DNA of 64,000 bases from NCBI RefSeq assembly GCF_021049245.1, contig NZ_CP088020.1, forward strand, positions 1,184,001 to 1,248,000. The letters run 5' to 3'. Position 1 is the stretch's first letter. Every line of letters begins with the position of its first letter. A program made the translations under genes and the position numbers. Source of the DNA: Radiobacillus kanasensis. Its GTDB lineage: Bacteria > Bacillota > Bacilli > Bacillales > Amphibacillaceae. This document shows positions 38,473-48,783 of this stretch, one piece after another. The notes below the pieces were generated by a model. The model did not search any database, was not told the DNA's origin, and was given only the letters and a program-made list of their open reading frames with translations.

Positions 38473-39223
38473 ATTTCTTCATCAATGGTCCTCCGCTGAT
38501 TCACCAAGCCTCTTTTACTTTTGTCCACTTCAGAAGCAATTTGCCGTCTATCAGTTAACCACATTATCTTCATCCCCTTCTAATTTCTTAACTTTTTACA
38601 ACCTAAAAGATATATCATTTAAGGAATTGCTTCAGATACAACAACAAAGGATAAATCCGAAGCAATGGCTGAACTCCATTCAAAACTTTCGAAGAAAAGG
38701 ACCACCTCGTCATACGAGCGAAAGCGAAAAACAGTGGCGCCAATGGCTTTATCAACATCATCATCACCCTACCTTGTTACCCTCCATTTGTTTTATCCCT
38801 GTTCCGTCCCAGTTTCGAATGAGATGTCCGATTTGGATGTGGCAAAGTATATTATTCTTTCATCTATTTAATATTGGTGACCAAACGTTCCAGCTAAACG
38901 ATTGTCACCATCTGCTTGCTTCTTACCTAGTTCCTAGTTCTGCTACTCCCCTCGTAAAGGTGTCGTCTAATCCAATCCAAGAATATGTCGATCAGTTATT
39001 ACAGATAGGAATCTTGATGGAAAGGGATTCCGGCTACACGTATAATCCTATACTCTCCCTTCCAAACACATTAGAAAAAGCAAAGAATCAGGACTACCAT
39101 ATGATGCAAAAACTAATGCGGGTCTAGCTGAACTTTCGCATGTTTCCTAACTTTTACGATATAATAAAGGATAGACAGCATAGGATATACATAGAAGTAT
39201 GGATACAGAAGGAGGACATACCT

Positions 39224-41041
39224 TTGGGAAAGCCTGTGAAAGAATTACAGAAACGAGAAGATGTTGCAGTTGAGAATACGTGGAGATTAGAGGACATTTT
39301 TGCTACGGATTCGGATTGGGAAAAAGAATTAGAGTCGGTGAAAGCTGACATTCCTAAGTTTGCAGAATTTCAAGGAAAACTTCATGAATCTGCGGATACT
39401 CTTTATGAATTATTCGCGTTACAAGATAAGGCTTCAGAAAGAGTTGGAACGCTTTATACTTACGCACATATGAGATATGACCAAGATACTACCAATTCGT
39501 TTTACCAAGCATTGAATGCGAAGGCAGAAAATTTGGTGACACAGGTTTCAAGTGCGATGAGCTATATCATTCCAGAAATTTTAACGATTGAGGAAGATAA
39601 ACTCACCAATTTCTTGAAAGAGCATGAAGGATTAAAGCGATACGAGCACACGTTAAATGAAGTAAATAGACAGCGACCTCATTTTCTAAGTGAAAAGGAA
39701 GAAGCACTGTTGGCTGAGGTGTCAGAGGTTGTTGACAATCCTTCACAGACGTTTGGAATGTTAAACAATGCAGACCTTACGTTTCCGTCCATTAAAGACG
39801 AAAAGGGCGAAGAGGTGAACCTTACACACGGACGTTACCTTGGTTTCTTGGAATCAGATGAACGACGAGTAAGAGAAGACGCATTTAAAGCAATGTACGA
39901 TACGTTTGGAAGCTTTAAAAACACGTTTTCTTCCACATTGTCTGGTTCGGTTAAAAAGCATAACTTTTTCGCAAAAACAAGAAATTATGATTCCGCACGT
40001 CAAGCAGCTTTGGATGGTAACAACATACCGGAAAAGGTATATGATAATTTAGTAGAAGCAGTAAATGAACGCTTAGATCTTTTACAGCGTTACGTTGCTT
40101 TAAGAAAGAAAGTACTTAAGTTAGAAGACTTGCACATGTATGATTTGTACACACCTCTCGTAAAAGATGTGGATATGAAGATTCCATATGAGAGTGCAAA
40201 ACAGAAGGTGTTAGAAGGGTTGGCTCCTCTTGGAGAAGAGTATGCTAGCATTCTAAAAGAAGGCTATGAGAATAGATGGATTGATGTAGAAGAAAACAAA
40301 GGAAAACGTAGTGGTGCGTACTCCTCTGGTTCTTATAGTACAAATCCATACATCCTGTTAAACTGGCAGGATTCCCTACACGATATGTTCACCCTTGCGC
40401 ATGAGCTGGGGCACTCTTTGCATAGTTACTATACAAGAAAGAATCAACCATTCCGTTACGGAAATTACTCTATTTTTGTTGCAGAGGTAGCATCTACGTG
40501 TAATGAAGCACTCTTGAACGAATACATGATTGAAAACACAACAGATGAGAAAGAAAAACTATTCCTTTTAAATCACTTCTTAGAAGGCTTCCGCGGTACA
40601 GTGTTTAGACAAACAATGTTTGCTGAATTTGAGCATAACATTCATGTGTTGGCTCAAAGTGGGGAAGCTCTAACTGCAGAGAAGTTAACGGAAGTTTATT
40701 ACAATTTAAACAAAACGTATTTTGGAGATGACATTGTAGTGGATGAGGAGATCGGCGTGGAATGGGCACGTATTCCTCACTTCTATTACAATTATTATGT
40801 GTACCAGTATGCGACTGGATATGCAGCGGCTACCTCTCTTGCTTCTCAGATCTTAAAAGAGAAACAGCCGGCCGTAGATCGATATGTAGAATTCCTCAAA
40901 GCAGGTAATAGTGACTATCCGATCGAAGTGTTGAAAAAAGCTGGAGTAGACATGACATCTAAAGCACCAATCTTATCTGCACTCGATGTCTTCGAAGAAA
41001 AGCTAAATGAAATGGAAAAATTGTTAGAAAAAATTAGTTAG
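39224..41041 (+). CDS. pepF: Oligoendopeptidase F
   Basis: 605 residues from TTG 39224, eight bases after aaggagg; upstream codons of the longer frame are not supported. M3 family zinc metallopeptidase: LAHELGHSLHSYY (HExxH) and the downstream EVASTCNEALL glutamate. Cytoplasmic, cleaves peptides of 7-17 residues. Follows coiA as in B. subtilis. Terminator at 41051-41086. Confidence 0.95.
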   Translation: MGKPVKELQKREDVAVENTWRLEDIFATDSDWEKELESVKADIPKFAEFQGKLHESADTLYELFALQDKASERVGTLYTYAHMRYDQDTTNSFYQALNAKAENLVTQVSSAMSYIIPEILTIEEDKLTNFLKEHEGLKRYEHTLNEVNRQRPHFLSEKEEALLAEVSEVVDNPSQTFGMLNNADLTFPSIKDEKGEEVNLTHGRYLGFLESDERRVREDAFKAMYDTFGSFKNTFSSTLSGSVKKHNFFAKTRNYDSARQAALDGNNIPEKVYDNLVEAVNERLDLLQRYVALRKKVLKLEDLHMYDLYTPLVKDVDMKIPYESAKQKVLEGLAPLGEEYASILKEGYENRWIDVEENKGKRSGAYSSGSYSTNPYILLNWQDSLHDMFTLAHELGHSLHSYYTRKNQPFRYGNYSIFVAEVASTCNEALLNEYMIENTTDEKEKLFLLNHFLEGFRGTVFRQTMFAEFEHNIHVLAQSGEALTAEKLTEVYYNLNKTYFGDDIVVDEEIGVEWARIPHFYYNYYVYQYATGYAAATSLASQILKEKQPAVDRYVEFLKAGNSDYPIEVLKKAGVDMTSKAPILSALDVFEEKLNEMEKLLEKIS

Positions 41042-41050
41042 GAAAAGGAA

Positions 41051-41086
41051 AAAGCTGCTTATCCGTATTGGATAGGCAGCTTCTTG
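41051..41086 (+). terminator. Terminator of pepF
   Basis: aagctgcttatcc and ggataggcagctt pair around gtatt, followed by ttcttg. Confidence 0.85.
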
Positions 41087-41090
41087 TTAT

Positions 41091-41267
41091 TCATGAAAGT
41101 CCCTTAAATCGTTTGCGATTCGTAAATGAGAAGATGGTTAGATAAATGGAAACGAAAAGGATTGGTAATGTGATAAGGGAAGGAATCATGTTCATAAAAC
41201 CAAATATACTCAGAATAAAGGCAAAAGCTGTTAACCCTAAGAAAAACAGAGGGTAATATCTCCCCAA
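41091..41267 (-). CDS. Small two-helix membrane protein of 58 residues
   Basis: TTG at 41267 lies seven bases after aggagg. The product MGRYYPLFFLGLTAFAFILS continues into a second helix, IPSLITLPILFVSIYLTIFS, and ends TNRKRFKGLS, a basic tail that should face the cytoplasm. It occupies the gap between pepF and spxH where B. subtilis has the small gene yizD, but no similarity to that protein can be claimed. Convergent with pepF. Function is unknown. Confidence 0.6.
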   Translation of the reverse strand: MGRYYPLFFLGLTAFAFILSIFGFMNMIPSLITLPILFVSIYLTIFSFTNRKRFKGLS

Positions 41268-41531
41268 AATTCCACCTCCTATTAGGTAAGCATCTTTTTA
41301 TTAAGATATGAGGGGGATAGAGGATTTAGAAGTGTGACATTTTTGTGAAAGTATGCACATATCTATTGTCACTTGGAGTTTAGCTTGGTATATTTAACTT
41401 GTGAGATGTTTAACAAACAAAACCCCTTTGTTTGACCTGAAAACTTTCTCCCATCCCCCTTATCTTGAAATAGATTAGGATCTTGAAGGATATGGATCAT
41501 ATCCTTCTTTTTCTTTTTATAAGGATGCATT

Positions 41532-41567
41532 AAAAAACCGAATTAAGGGTCCAAGCCCTAATTCGGA
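41532..41567 (-). terminator. Terminator of the yjbI-spxH operon
   Basis: On the minus strand ccgaattaggg and cccttaattcgg pair and are followed by six T, directly after the spxH stop. The stretch 41268-41531 shows no gene. Confidence 0.85.
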
Positions 41568-42467
41568 TTATTTTTCTCCAAGATATCTCCAAAATGTGCC
41601 GTACTTAACAGGTACTTCTTCGACTACTTGCTTTAATTTTAATTTTTTCATCTCTTTGGCTGTTTTTTCATCTGACCAATCATAAACAACAGAAATTTCG
41701 TTATTTCCAACAAACCCATAAAAAGAAATGAAATCTTCTAATTCTGGTTTTTCCGCAGGACTTGGATCCTTTTGAAGCATTTGTTTTAATACTTTTACAT
41801 ATACCTCGTACGGATAAAGTCCAGAGATTTTCAAGCCTTCTTCTTCTTGGTTTTCATTAAAGAAGACGAGGGTCGGAATATATTCTACTTCCATTTCCTT
41901 CGTAAGCTTTAAATCACATTGTAGAGCTTTTTGTGAGGAAGTGGAGTAGAGGTCTCGCTTAAATTCTTCTACATCTAAGTGAACTTGCTTCGCAACGTTC
42001 ATGAGAACATCTTCTTTGGAAATATCCATCTTCTCCAAAAACATACATTCCTGAATTTTTCTTAAGAATCTTCTACCTGCTCGAAGTCCTTGTAATTCCG
42101 CAGCTTTTATCGCAATGGAAGCAATCCAAGGAAAGGAGATAGGATTTTCTAACCAAAGGTCTCCATCACAGCTCATCCCTGTGCGGCTGGCTGTTTTCTC
42201 CCATATGTCACGCAACTTCTGTGGCTTATCGAATTTATCTTTGTTTAAGGTTGTTAATTGACCACTCAGAATCGGACGAATTGTGAAATATCTCCCATAT
42301 TCAATGGATAGTTTCTTTAATGATGGCTCTAGCGACCAGCATTCTGGACATAGAGGATCAACAAAGACATAAACTTCTACAGGCTTCTTTAGTAAATCGA
42401 CGAATCCATTCTGTGGCGTCGTTTTGATAGTTTGGTGATCGGAAGCCCCAAAAGGATTTAAACTCAC
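41568..42467 (-). CDS. spxH: ClpXP adaptor protein SpxH (YjbH)
   Basis: 299 residues. DsbA-like thioredoxin fold with CPEC at residues 40-43 in [12 protein letters not shown]. Partner of Spx: it presents Spx to ClpXP, and stress relieves that. Overlaps the globin stop by 4 bp, so the two are coupled, as in the yjbI-yjbH operon of B. subtilis. Confidence 0.93.
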   Translation of the reverse strand: MSLNPFGASDHQTIKTTPQNGFVDLLKKPVEVYVFVDPLCPECWSLEPSLKKLSIEYGRYFTIRPILSGQLTTLNKDKFDKPQKLRDIWEKTASRTGMSCDGDLWLENPISFPWIASIAIKAAELQGLRAGRRFLRKIQECMFLEKMDISKEDVLMNVAKQVHLDVEEFKRDLYSTSSQKALQCDLKLTKEMEVEYIPTLVFFNENQEEEGLKISGLYPYEVYVKVLKQMLQKDPSPAEKPELEDFISFYGFVGNNEISVVYDWSDEKTAKEMKKLKLKQVVEEVPVKYGTFWRYLGEK

Positions 42468-42865
42468 ATCGATTCTCCTTTCTCATGTTCCGGTGTGTTT
42501 TCCATATGATGTGCGGTCATGGTCAATCTTTCGAAGATTGCGGTCCGATATGGTTCGGCAATGTTAGCTTCTTCAAGTGCTTCTTCCATACATGTTAACC
42601 ATGCTTTTCTTCTAGTCGGTGTAATTTCGAAAGGCAAATGTCTTCTTCTTAACATTGGATGCCCATGCTCTTCTGTGTATAAAGCTGGACCACCGAGGAA
42701 CTGTGTTAGAAATTGTTCCTGTTTGCGAGCTGTTTCTGTTAAATCCTCTGGAAAAATAGGAGTTAGTTCGGGATGAACTCCCACTTTAGAATAAAAAATT
42801 TGTACTAATTGACTTACTTTTTTAAAGCCACCAATGGCTTCAAATAAGGTTCCAAATTGTTCCAT
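42464..42865 (-). CDS. yjbI: Truncated (group II) hemoglobin YjbI
   Basis: 133 residues with the trHb2 pattern: [40 protein letters not shown] and the proximal His in [10 protein letters not shown]. Cytoplasmic heme protein thought to bind oxygen or detoxify peroxide. First gene of the operon with spxH; in Bacillus the globin has been linked to protecting SpxH and Spx. The conserved coupling supports this. Confidence 0.92.
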   Translation of the reverse strand: MEQFGTLFEAIGGFKKVSQLVQIFYSKVGVHPELTPIFPEDLTETARKQEQFLTQFLGGPALYTEEHGHPMLRRRHLPFEITPTRRKAWLTCMEEALEEANIAEPYRTAIFERLTMTAHHMENTPEHEKGESM

Positions 42866-42967
42866 AACAAGATCCCCTTTGAGGGTATTGAAAATTAAAC
42901 CATATTTATAGGCTTTATTTGTAATTTATTGTAACAGCGTCTATCTACAATCGGCAACTTATCTGTT

Positions 42968-43537
42968 TTATAAGGTATCATAAAAACGTTGAATTTTACT
43001 AATAGGAGCTCTTCTTGTTATAGAGCAGGTTTCTAAAATATCCTGGAAAACCCGGTTCCCAATCTCCCAGTTCGTTGCCTCTAATTCAAGCTCATAGTCT
43101 TCTTTTTCGTTATAAGAACTGTGATCCAGAACGACAATGGTTTCGTGATAAGACAGTTCTAATCTATCTGTGCGAAGGGCCCCACCATAGCGCAGCTTTT
43201 CAATTGGTACGTCTAACTGTCTTAATTGATTTCCAACGAATTCAGTTTTGAATGGTTGATTGTTCAACCAACGATTCGCTTCTTCTTCCGTTAACTCGTC
43301 ATGGGTTTCTAGTAGCCCATTTGGATGGGGCTGTTTCAAGGTTAAGACATTTCCTGATTCCTTCTCCCGAATTCGAAGAGCGGACCCTTTACTTCGTAAT
43401 AGAAAGTCGGGTGTTTCAAAGTAATGGTTTATTTGGCGAATGCTCTTTGAATGATGAAGAGGAAGATAAGTTAGTAATGCTTCATATTCCTCTTTGGTTA
43501 AGAGGTTTTTAAATTCAATTTCAATTTCTTGAGCCAA
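42968..43537 (-). CDS. yjbK: CYTH-domain protein YjbK
   Basis: 189 residues from TTG 43537 (MAQEIEIEFKNLLTKEEYEA); the longer frame extends through the ribosome binding site. The ExExK signature EIEIEFK and the later strands KGSALRIREK, VLTLKQPHP and YELELEATN form a triphosphate tunnel fold. Family members act on inorganic triphosphate or nucleotides. Divergent from relQ, so both ends of (p)ppGpp and triphosphate handling lie together. Confidence 0.88.
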   Translation of the reverse strand: MAQEIEIEFKNLLTKEEYEALLTYLPLHHSKSIRQINHYFETPDFLLRSKGSALRIREKESGNVLTLKQPHPNGLLETHDELTEEEANRWLNNQPFKTEFVGNQLRQLDVPIEKLRYGGALRTDRLELSYHETIVVLDHSSYNEKEDYELELEATNWEIGNRVFQDILETCSITRRAPISKIQRFYDTL

Positions 43538-43681
43538 GAGACCACCCCTGTTCTTTCCGTTTGTTCTAATAGTATATGCCAAATGGATGATTATTTCATT
43601 CCATAAGCAAACATAGGATGAGGTGGAGAGGGTATGACTACCTATATTTCGCTTCTTTTATGATACAATTAATTTAAAGAG

Positions 43682-43846
43682 GATGTTCAAAAAGTCCGGT
43701 AAAGAAAACTTGGTGAAACCAAGCCGTAGGCGCAGCTTGAACCATAGTTGCCCTTATACTATCATCCATCGATAACTTATATAATGATAGTGTAATAATT
43801 ACTTTGAACTTCATTGCGCTTTTTATCCTCCTTTTTGAACACACAC
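43682..43846. mobile_element. Miniature inverted-repeat element (MITE), 165 bp, upstream of relQ
   Basis: Ends share tgttcaaaaag (left, read inward) and ctttttgaaca (right), and the element is flanked by the perfect 8-bp direct repeat ttaaagag at 43674-43681 and 43847-43854. Internal hairpin: actatcat / atgatagt. It encodes nothing. It sits between an AT-rich promoter-like stretch (tatgatacaatt, 43659-43670) and the relQ ribosome binding site. Confidence 0.85.
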
Positions 43847-43890
43847 TTAAAGAGATAGGACAATTTCAATATTGCAGGTGGTGGAAACGA

Positions 43891-44511
43891 ATGAATTGGG
43901 AAGTGTTTCTAGCTCCCTATGCTCAAGTAGTAGAAGAGTTAAAAGTGAAGCTTAAAGGGATGAGAGCTCAGTTTGAATATGAATCAAGACATTCGCCAAT
44001 TGAGTTTATAACAGGGAGAGTAAAACCAGTTCTGAGCATCGAGGAAAAAGCACGGAAAAAAGGGATTGCGGAAGATAGGCTGGAAGAAGAAATCCAGGAT
44101 ATTGCAGGACTTCGAGTGGTCTGCCAATTCGTGGATGATATATACACAGTTGTGAATATGCTTCGGTCAAGAAAAGATTTTTTTATAGTGGAAGAAAAAG
44201 ATTACATAGTAGAAAAAAAGGATAGTGGCTATCGATCTTATCACATGATTATTAAATATCCAGTAGAAACTATTCATGGAGAAAAACGAATAGTAGCGGA
44301 AATACAGATTAGAACATTAGCTATGAACTTTTGGGCGACGAATGAACATTCGCTAAATTATAAATACGATGGACAAATTCCTGGCAAAATAAAAACAAGA
44401 TTAAAACGAGCTGCAGAAGCTGCGTTTAAATTAGATGAAGAAATGTCGAATATAAAAGAAGAAGTGCAAGAGGCACACCGTTTATTCTATGAGTATAAAC
44501 GTAAGCATTAG
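43891..44511 (+). CDS. relQ: Small alarmone synthetase RelQ (YjbM)
   Basis: 206 residues from ATG 43891 (MNWEVFLAPYAQVVEELKVK) after aggtgg; the longer frame runs into the upstream MITE and is not protein. RelA/SpoT synthetase domain without hydrolase: RVKPVLSIEEKARKKGI, IQDIAGLRVVCQFVDDIY, DSGYRSYHMII and the catalytic VAEIQIRTLAMNFWATNEHS. It makes (p)ppGpp and in B. subtilis is allosterically activated by pppGpp. First gene of relQ-nadF-yjbO. Confidence 0.94.
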   Translation: MNWEVFLAPYAQVVEELKVKLKGMRAQFEYESRHSPIEFITGRVKPVLSIEEKARKKGIAEDRLEEEIQDIAGLRVVCQFVDDIYTVVNMLRSRKDFFIVEEKDYIVEKKDSGYRSYHMIIKYPVETIHGEKRIVAEIQIRTLAMNFWATNEHSLNYKYDGQIPGKIKTRLKRAAEAAFKLDEEMSNIKEEVQEAHRLFYEYKRKH

Positions 44512-44529
44512 TTAGGGAGGGCTAGGGAA

Positions 44530-45330
44530 GTGAAGTTTTCGATAATCTCTAAAGGGGATCAAAAGTCAGAAGATATAAAAGATATGGTGAAGCAACACCT
44601 TATTGAGTTTGATTTACTTTACGATGAAGAAGAGCCAGACCTTGTTCTGTCTGTTGGGGGAGATGGAACATTCTTAGAGGCTTTTCACCGCTACCAATAT
44701 CGACTAGAAGAAACCGCATTTCTTGGTCTCCATACGGGGCATTTAGGCTTTTATGCGGATTGGGTACCAGAAGAAGTAGAAAAGCTAATTATCGAGATTG
44801 CCAAAACTCCATATCAAGTGATCGAATATCCTTTACTGGATGTCACCATTCGGCCAAAAACAGGGGACGAAGTGCACCATTTTCTTGCATTAAATGAATG
44901 CTCGGTCAAAACAGCGGAAGGTTCTGTTGTGCTTGATGTCTTGATTAAAGGAGAGCATTTTGAACGGTTCCGTGGAGACGGTTTATGCATTTCTACACCA
45001 TCGGGGAGTACAGCTTATAACAAAGCATTAGGTGGTGGGATAATCCATCCATCGTTACCGTCCATTCAGATAACGGAGATGGCATCGATTAACAATCGCG
45101 TATTCCGTACAATCGGATCGCCTTTGATTCTTCCTGATCATCATACGTGTGAGCTGTATCCCATTCATGATAAAAGTTTTCTTATTACGATTGATCATTA
45201 TACAAAGAATTATAGCAATGTGGAAGCTATTGAATGTAAGGTAGCGAGTGAAAAGATTCGCTTTGCTCGGTTCCGTCCATTTCCATTTTGGAAGAGGGTA
45301 CGAGATTCGTTTGTTTCCGATGAATCCTAG
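44530..45330 (+). CDS. nadF: NAD kinase
   Basis: 266 residues, GTG start nine bases after gggaggg. Phosphorylates NAD to NADP. Diagnostic motifs [13 protein letters not shown] and LALNECSVK, plus the [14 protein letters not shown] block. Also called ppnK. Lies 18 bp after relQ and 14 bp before the pseudouridine synthase gene, in one operon as in B. subtilis. Confidence 0.95.
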   Translation: MKFSIISKGDQKSEDIKDMVKQHLIEFDLLYDEEEPDLVLSVGGDGTFLEAFHRYQYRLEETAFLGLHTGHLGFYADWVPEEVEKLIIEIAKTPYQVIEYPLLDVTIRPKTGDEVHHFLALNECSVKTAEGSVVLDVLIKGEHFERFRGDGLCISTPSGSTAYNKALGGGIIHPSLPSIQITEMASINNRVFRTIGSPLILPDHHTCELYPIHDKSFLITIDHYTKNYSNVEAIECKVASEKIRFARFRPFPFWKRVRDSFVSDES

Positions 45331-45344
45331 AAAGGTGATTATAG

Positions 45345-46241
45345 GTGAAGTGGTCCATTACAAAAGAGCATGACTCCATGCTAGTACGAGATTTTTTACA
45401 TCAGGTGTGCGGATTGTCTCGCCGTATTATAAAGGTTTTAAAATTTCAAGGAGGATCCATTCTGGTGGATGGTGCACATAAAGATGTTCGCCATAAACTC
45501 CAAGAAGGGGAAACCATCCAAATTATTTTCCCTCCAGAAGCACGCGGACCTGCGATGGTCGCAGAGCGCTTGCCAATAGAAATCGTGTACGAGGATGAGG
45601 ATGTTCTCGTCATCAATAAACCAGCTGGAATTGCGACGATCCCATCGGTTAATCACACGAGTGGAACCATCGCTAACCGCTTATTAGGATATTACGATGA
45701 ACAAAACCTACAATATACGGTTCATATCGTGACGCGACTAGATAGAGATACTAGCGGACTCCTGTTAGTCGCCAAGCATCGTCTCAGCCATTCTATTTTG
45801 TCTAGAGATCAAAAATTAGGGGCTGTAAATAGAAGCTATTATGCTATCGTGGAAGGGCAATTACAGGAAAGACAGTCCACCATTGATTTACCAATTGGTC
45901 GAAAAGAAGATTCAATTATTCAGCGAGCTGTCTTACCGGATGGACAACAAGCGATTACCCATTACGAGGTGGAACAAGAGATGGCGGATGAGACACTAGT
46001 ATCCGTGCGCTTACAAACCGGAAGAACCCATCAAATAAGAGTGCATTTTTCGCATCTAGGTCACCCTTTGCTTGGGGATGATTTATATGGTGGAGACCTA
46101 ACAAAAATGAAAAGACAGGCCTTGCATTGTAAATCACTCGCATTTAACCAGCCTTTTTCGGGAGAGAGAATTACATTGGGGTGTGACATGCCTGGAGATA
46201 TGGCGAGTCTGTTGAAAGAAAAAGTTTTTGATCATAAGTAG
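45345..46241 (+). CDS. yjbO: RluD/RluA-family pseudouridine synthase YjbO
   Basis: 298 residues, GTG start after aaaggtgat. N-terminal S4-like RNA-binding domain (LSRRIIKVLKFQGGSILVDG), then the catalytic domain with IVTRLDRDTSGLLLVAKH containing the essential Asp, and the closing LQTGRTHQIRVHFSHLGHPL. Modifies uridines in RNA, probably rRNA. Terminated at 46279-46320. Confidence 0.92.
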   Translation: MKWSITKEHDSMLVRDFLHQVCGLSRRIIKVLKFQGGSILVDGAHKDVRHKLQEGETIQIIFPPEARGPAMVAERLPIEIVYEDEDVLVINKPAGIATIPSVNHTSGTIANRLLGYYDEQNLQYTVHIVTRLDRDTSGLLLVAKHRLSHSILSRDQKLGAVNRSYYAIVEGQLQERQSTIDLPIGRKEDSIIQRAVLPDGQQAITHYEVEQEMADETLVSVRLQTGRTHQIRVHFSHLGHPLLGDDLYGGDLTKMKRQALHCKSLAFNQPFSGERITLGCDMPGDMASLLKEKVFDHK

Positions 46242-46278
46242 TTTGTTTTTGATGAAGAAAAATGGAATGAACCGATGA

Positions 46279-46320
46279 AATAGCATACCAAATTACATAA
46301 GATTGGTATGCTATTTTTTG
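46279..46320. terminator. Terminator after yjbO
   Basis: atagcataccaa and ttggtatgctat form a 12-bp stem followed by six T; also T-rich on the minus strand side. Confidence 0.85.
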
Positions 46321-46442
46321 GTGAATAACAATCGGTGTAGTATCAAACAATAAGGTACTATATGTCCACAAAAATAGGCAATATAAGCAAGCCAGCAGTT
46401 TTTCTGTATTTAACTGCCACCAAGGCACTGGCATTTTTGTTC

Positions 46443-47186
46443 CTATCCCTCATCATAGTAATTAAATTTTTCTTCCACAAAAGGTTGTTTGGATGGCACG
46501 GATACAAGGGACTCTTCCGGAAGACGAAAGGCAGTCAGGGCGTTCCCGAATACACAGCCTGTATCTATATTAATGGTTTTGTTGACTACTCGGGGCTTGC
46601 GGACTGGTGTGTGACCGTACACAATCCAACGGTTTCCGGTATAATGTTGGGCCCAATCTCGGCGAACTGGTCTACCATCGCTATGGGACTCCCCTGTAAT
46701 ATCTCCATAAAGGACGAAGGTTTGAACTTTTTTTCCAGACTGTCCGATTAACTTCTCACTAATTCCGGCATGGGCGACAACTGCTTGTACTTCCGGTAGC
46801 TCTAAATATAAAGGTGCCTTTTCATAAAGGGTTATAAAGTGATGACGAACCTCTTTTTGTCGCTTGGAATCCAGCTGCCTATATTCTGCAGTAGTTGTTT
46901 CTAAGCCATGCTGTTCTTTCACCTTGTTGCCAAGGAAGAAGCGATAAAGTTTATTGCAATGATTCCCGGGTACATATTTGGCCTTATTCGAAGCTACCAT
47001 TTGATATACGAGATCAATGACACCGATGGAATCGGGACCGCGATCCGTTAAATCTCCTAAAAAGACAGGTATTCTCCCATCAGGATGAACAGGAATATCA
47101 CCTTCCCATTTGTAGCCAAGCTCCTGAAATAGCTCCTTTAATTCCTCTAGACATCCATGTATGTCCCCAATAATATCTACCTTCAA
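46443..47186 (-). CDS. prpE: Bis(5'-nucleosyl)-tetraphosphatase / protein phosphatase PrpE
   Basis: 247 residues from TTG 47186, six bases after ggaggg; the longer frame starts inside the preceding terminator. Calcineurin-like metallophosphoesterase with [31 protein letters not shown] and VYGHTPV. B. subtilis PrpE hydrolyses Ap4A and has been linked to spore germination. Converges on the relQ operon. Confidence 0.92.
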   Translation of the reverse strand: MKVDIIGDIHGCLEELKELFQELGYKWEGDIPVHPDGRIPVFLGDLTDRGPDSIGVIDLVYQMVASNKAKYVPGNHCNKLYRFFLGNKVKEQHGLETTTAEYRQLDSKRQKEVRHHFITLYEKAPLYLELPEVQAVVAHAGISEKLIGQSGKKVQTFVLYGDITGESHSDGRPVRRDWAQHYTGNRWIVYGHTPVRKPRVVNKTINIDTGCVFGNALTAFRLPEESLVSVPSKQPFVEEKFNYYDEG

Positions 47187-47208
47187 AAGAATCCCTCCAA
47201 AATCTTTA

Positions 47209-47252
47209 TAACAAAACAGGTGAAAAAGCCTCTTACTTAGCTTTTCCACCTG
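47209..47252 (-). terminator. Terminator of the RodA/FtsW gene
   Basis: On the minus strand caggtggaaaagc and gctttttcacctg pair across a short loop, followed by tttt, in the gap before prpE. Confidence 0.75.
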
Positions 47253-47256
47253 CTGT

Positions 47257-48429
47257 CTAATCAAACATATATTGTTTCGTTCGGGAGTGGATATTCAAGA
47301 CGATTCCAATTGCCATTAAGTAGGTCAACGTTGAACTCCCACCATAGCTAATAAAAGGGAGTGGTAAACCGGTAATCGGAAGAAGTTGAATCGACATTCC
47401 GATGTTTTGGAAGATTTGAAACGTAAACATCCCGATGAAGCCTGTAATTAAATAGCTTCCGAATGGATCATTACTTTGTAATGCGATGTGAATTAATCGA
47501 TAAATGAGTAAAAAGAAAAGGGTAACCAAGATACTGGAACCGAGAAATCCAAATTGTTCGGATATCGCGGTGAAAATCATATCAGTGTGCTGTTCGGGAA
47601 TTTCAGTTACTTCAAACTCTCTAAATCCTTTCCCGGTAAGCTGGCCAGAGCCTATCGCCATCATGGCTAAAACGAGCTGATATCCCCCAGATTTTCCATA
47701 TTTCTCAGGGTCAAGCCAGCCGTTAAAGCGGGCCTCAACGTGGTCAAAGCCACTTTTGTCCATGAAGGCATCTGTTTCTTCTGGGAAGTAAATAAATAAT
47801 AATACAATGATACTTGCTACAATCGCTACGGACCCTAAAATGGAAGCAAGGATTCTCCATCGAATTCCGGATACGAGCACGATACAAGCGACAATCGCAG
47901 ATAAAACGAGAAATCCTCCTAAATCGGGCTGGGTTGCCACTAATCCCATTGGCGGAAGCGAGATAAGCAATATTTTCGCAAGTAACCATAAATCACTTTT
48001 ATTGGATTTATATTTCGTTTTCTCATTATGGTTTACAATGATATGGGCAAGTGCAATGACGAGAAACACTTTCATGAATTCAGCGGGCTGCATCGTCCCA
48101 AATACTGGAATCTGCATCCAGCTCGTCGCTCCGTTTACCGTTTTGATAAAAGGTGGCCCGGGAAAGTTGAAAAATAGCATAAGTAACAAAATCATCCCAA
48201 TACCGTATAAATACCAGGTTATCTGTCTGAGGCGATCGTAGTCGACCAACATAATGACAGCAATTGCCATAGACCCAACAATGTACCAAACAACTTGCTT
48301 AAGGAAGTAGTTCTGGTCAAGCGTAGGTTGTAAGGAATAAATCGTAAAGCAGCTCACAATTCCGAGCAATATTATAATAAATATTAAGGAATAATCTATA
48401 TTAGGTGTATTCGAATTTCTTGAATTCAT
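47257..48429 (-). CDS. RodA/FtsW/SpoVE-family glycan polymerase
   Basis: 390 residues, about ten membrane helices. SEDS family pattern: [30 protein letters not shown] (catalytic Asp), [35 protein letters not shown] and the C-terminal [17 protein letters not shown] proteins polymerise peptidoglycan glycan strands with a class B penicillin-binding protein. Closer to RodA than to FtsW in the extracellular loop, but a sporulation-specific role cannot be excluded. No partner gene is adjacent. Confidence 0.88.
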   Translation of the reverse strand: MNSRNSNTPNIDYSLIFIIILLGIVSCFTIYSLQPTLDQNYFLKQVVWYIVGSMAIAVIMLVDYDRLRQITWYLYGIGMILLLMLFFNFPGPPFIKTVNGATSWMQIPVFGTMQPAEFMKVFLVIALAHIIVNHNEKTKYKSNKSDLWLLAKILLISLPPMGLVATQPDLGGFLVLSAIVACIVLVSGIRWRILASILGSVAIVASIIVLLFIYFPEETDAFMDKSGFDHVEARFNGWLDPEKYGKSGGYQLVLAMMAIGSGQLTGKGFREFEVTEIPEQHTDMIFTAISEQFGFLGSSILVTLFFLLIYRLIHIALQSNDPFGSYLITGFIGMFTFQIFQNIGMSIQLLPITGLPLPFISYGGSSTLTYLMAIGIVLNIHSRTKQYMFD

Positions 48430-48783
48430 TTCATTTCCTTTCTAACTAAGAAATTCAGTCTTGTTTTTAAGGTTTTAGAAAACATGATATGTCACCCGTT
48501 AGGCGAAATCGATGTCTTATCTTATGCTTTCATTAAATTTCTAAAAGTAAAACAAAAAGGTATCACAGATTTTACTTTTCCTTTAAAATAATTAGTATAT
48601 CTTTTTGTGTCAATATTTACTACCAGTTTACATCATTAGCGTACTTTTTTCACTTCACCTACGAAAAATTAATCATTTTGTCGAAAGTCATTGGCTTCCT
48701 TATATATCGACGAACAAAGTAAGGGAAAGGTTTCTCTTTCCTTAAAAATATCGGAAAGAATGGCCGGTAAGGAGGTAATCGTC
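48430..48783. other. Gene-free divergent region between the RodA-like gene and mgtE
   Basis: AT-rich, 354 bp. It should hold both promoters. A short hairpin aaggga aag/ctttcctt lies at about 48720-48744 within the mgtE leader. I looked for the M-box magnesium riboswitch and found only an isolated cgttaggcga, not the rest of the consensus. Confidence 0.5.

Larger units (their letters stand above)
36606..39127 (+). pseudogene. coiA: coiA (competence nuclease-like protein) interrupted by an IS256-family element
   Basis: The 5' part (36606-37101, ATG after ggaggtg) encodes the first 165 codons: YYCPDCQEEVILKAGTRVTA, HFAHKNQGSC (zinc and nuclease-associated motifs) and VAIEFQCATLP. The reading frame is cut by the IS at 37102. 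It resumes at 38481 with HQWSSADSPSLFYFCP and runs to 39127. Removing the element and one copy of its 8-bp duplication restores a single frame of 381 codons including stop, the usual CoiA length, with VFL-HQW across the join. CoiA is needed after DNA uptake for transformation. The second half alone has no plausible start. Confidence 0.93.

Noticed and set aside
43804-43890. N-terminal extension of RelQ
   Set aside because: The upstream codons lie mostly inside the MITE right end; the ATG at 43891 matches family length.
48430-48783. Possible M-box magnesium riboswitch before mgtE
   Set aside because: Only cgttaggcga near 48498 resembles the start of the consensus; the remaining conserved blocks are absent.
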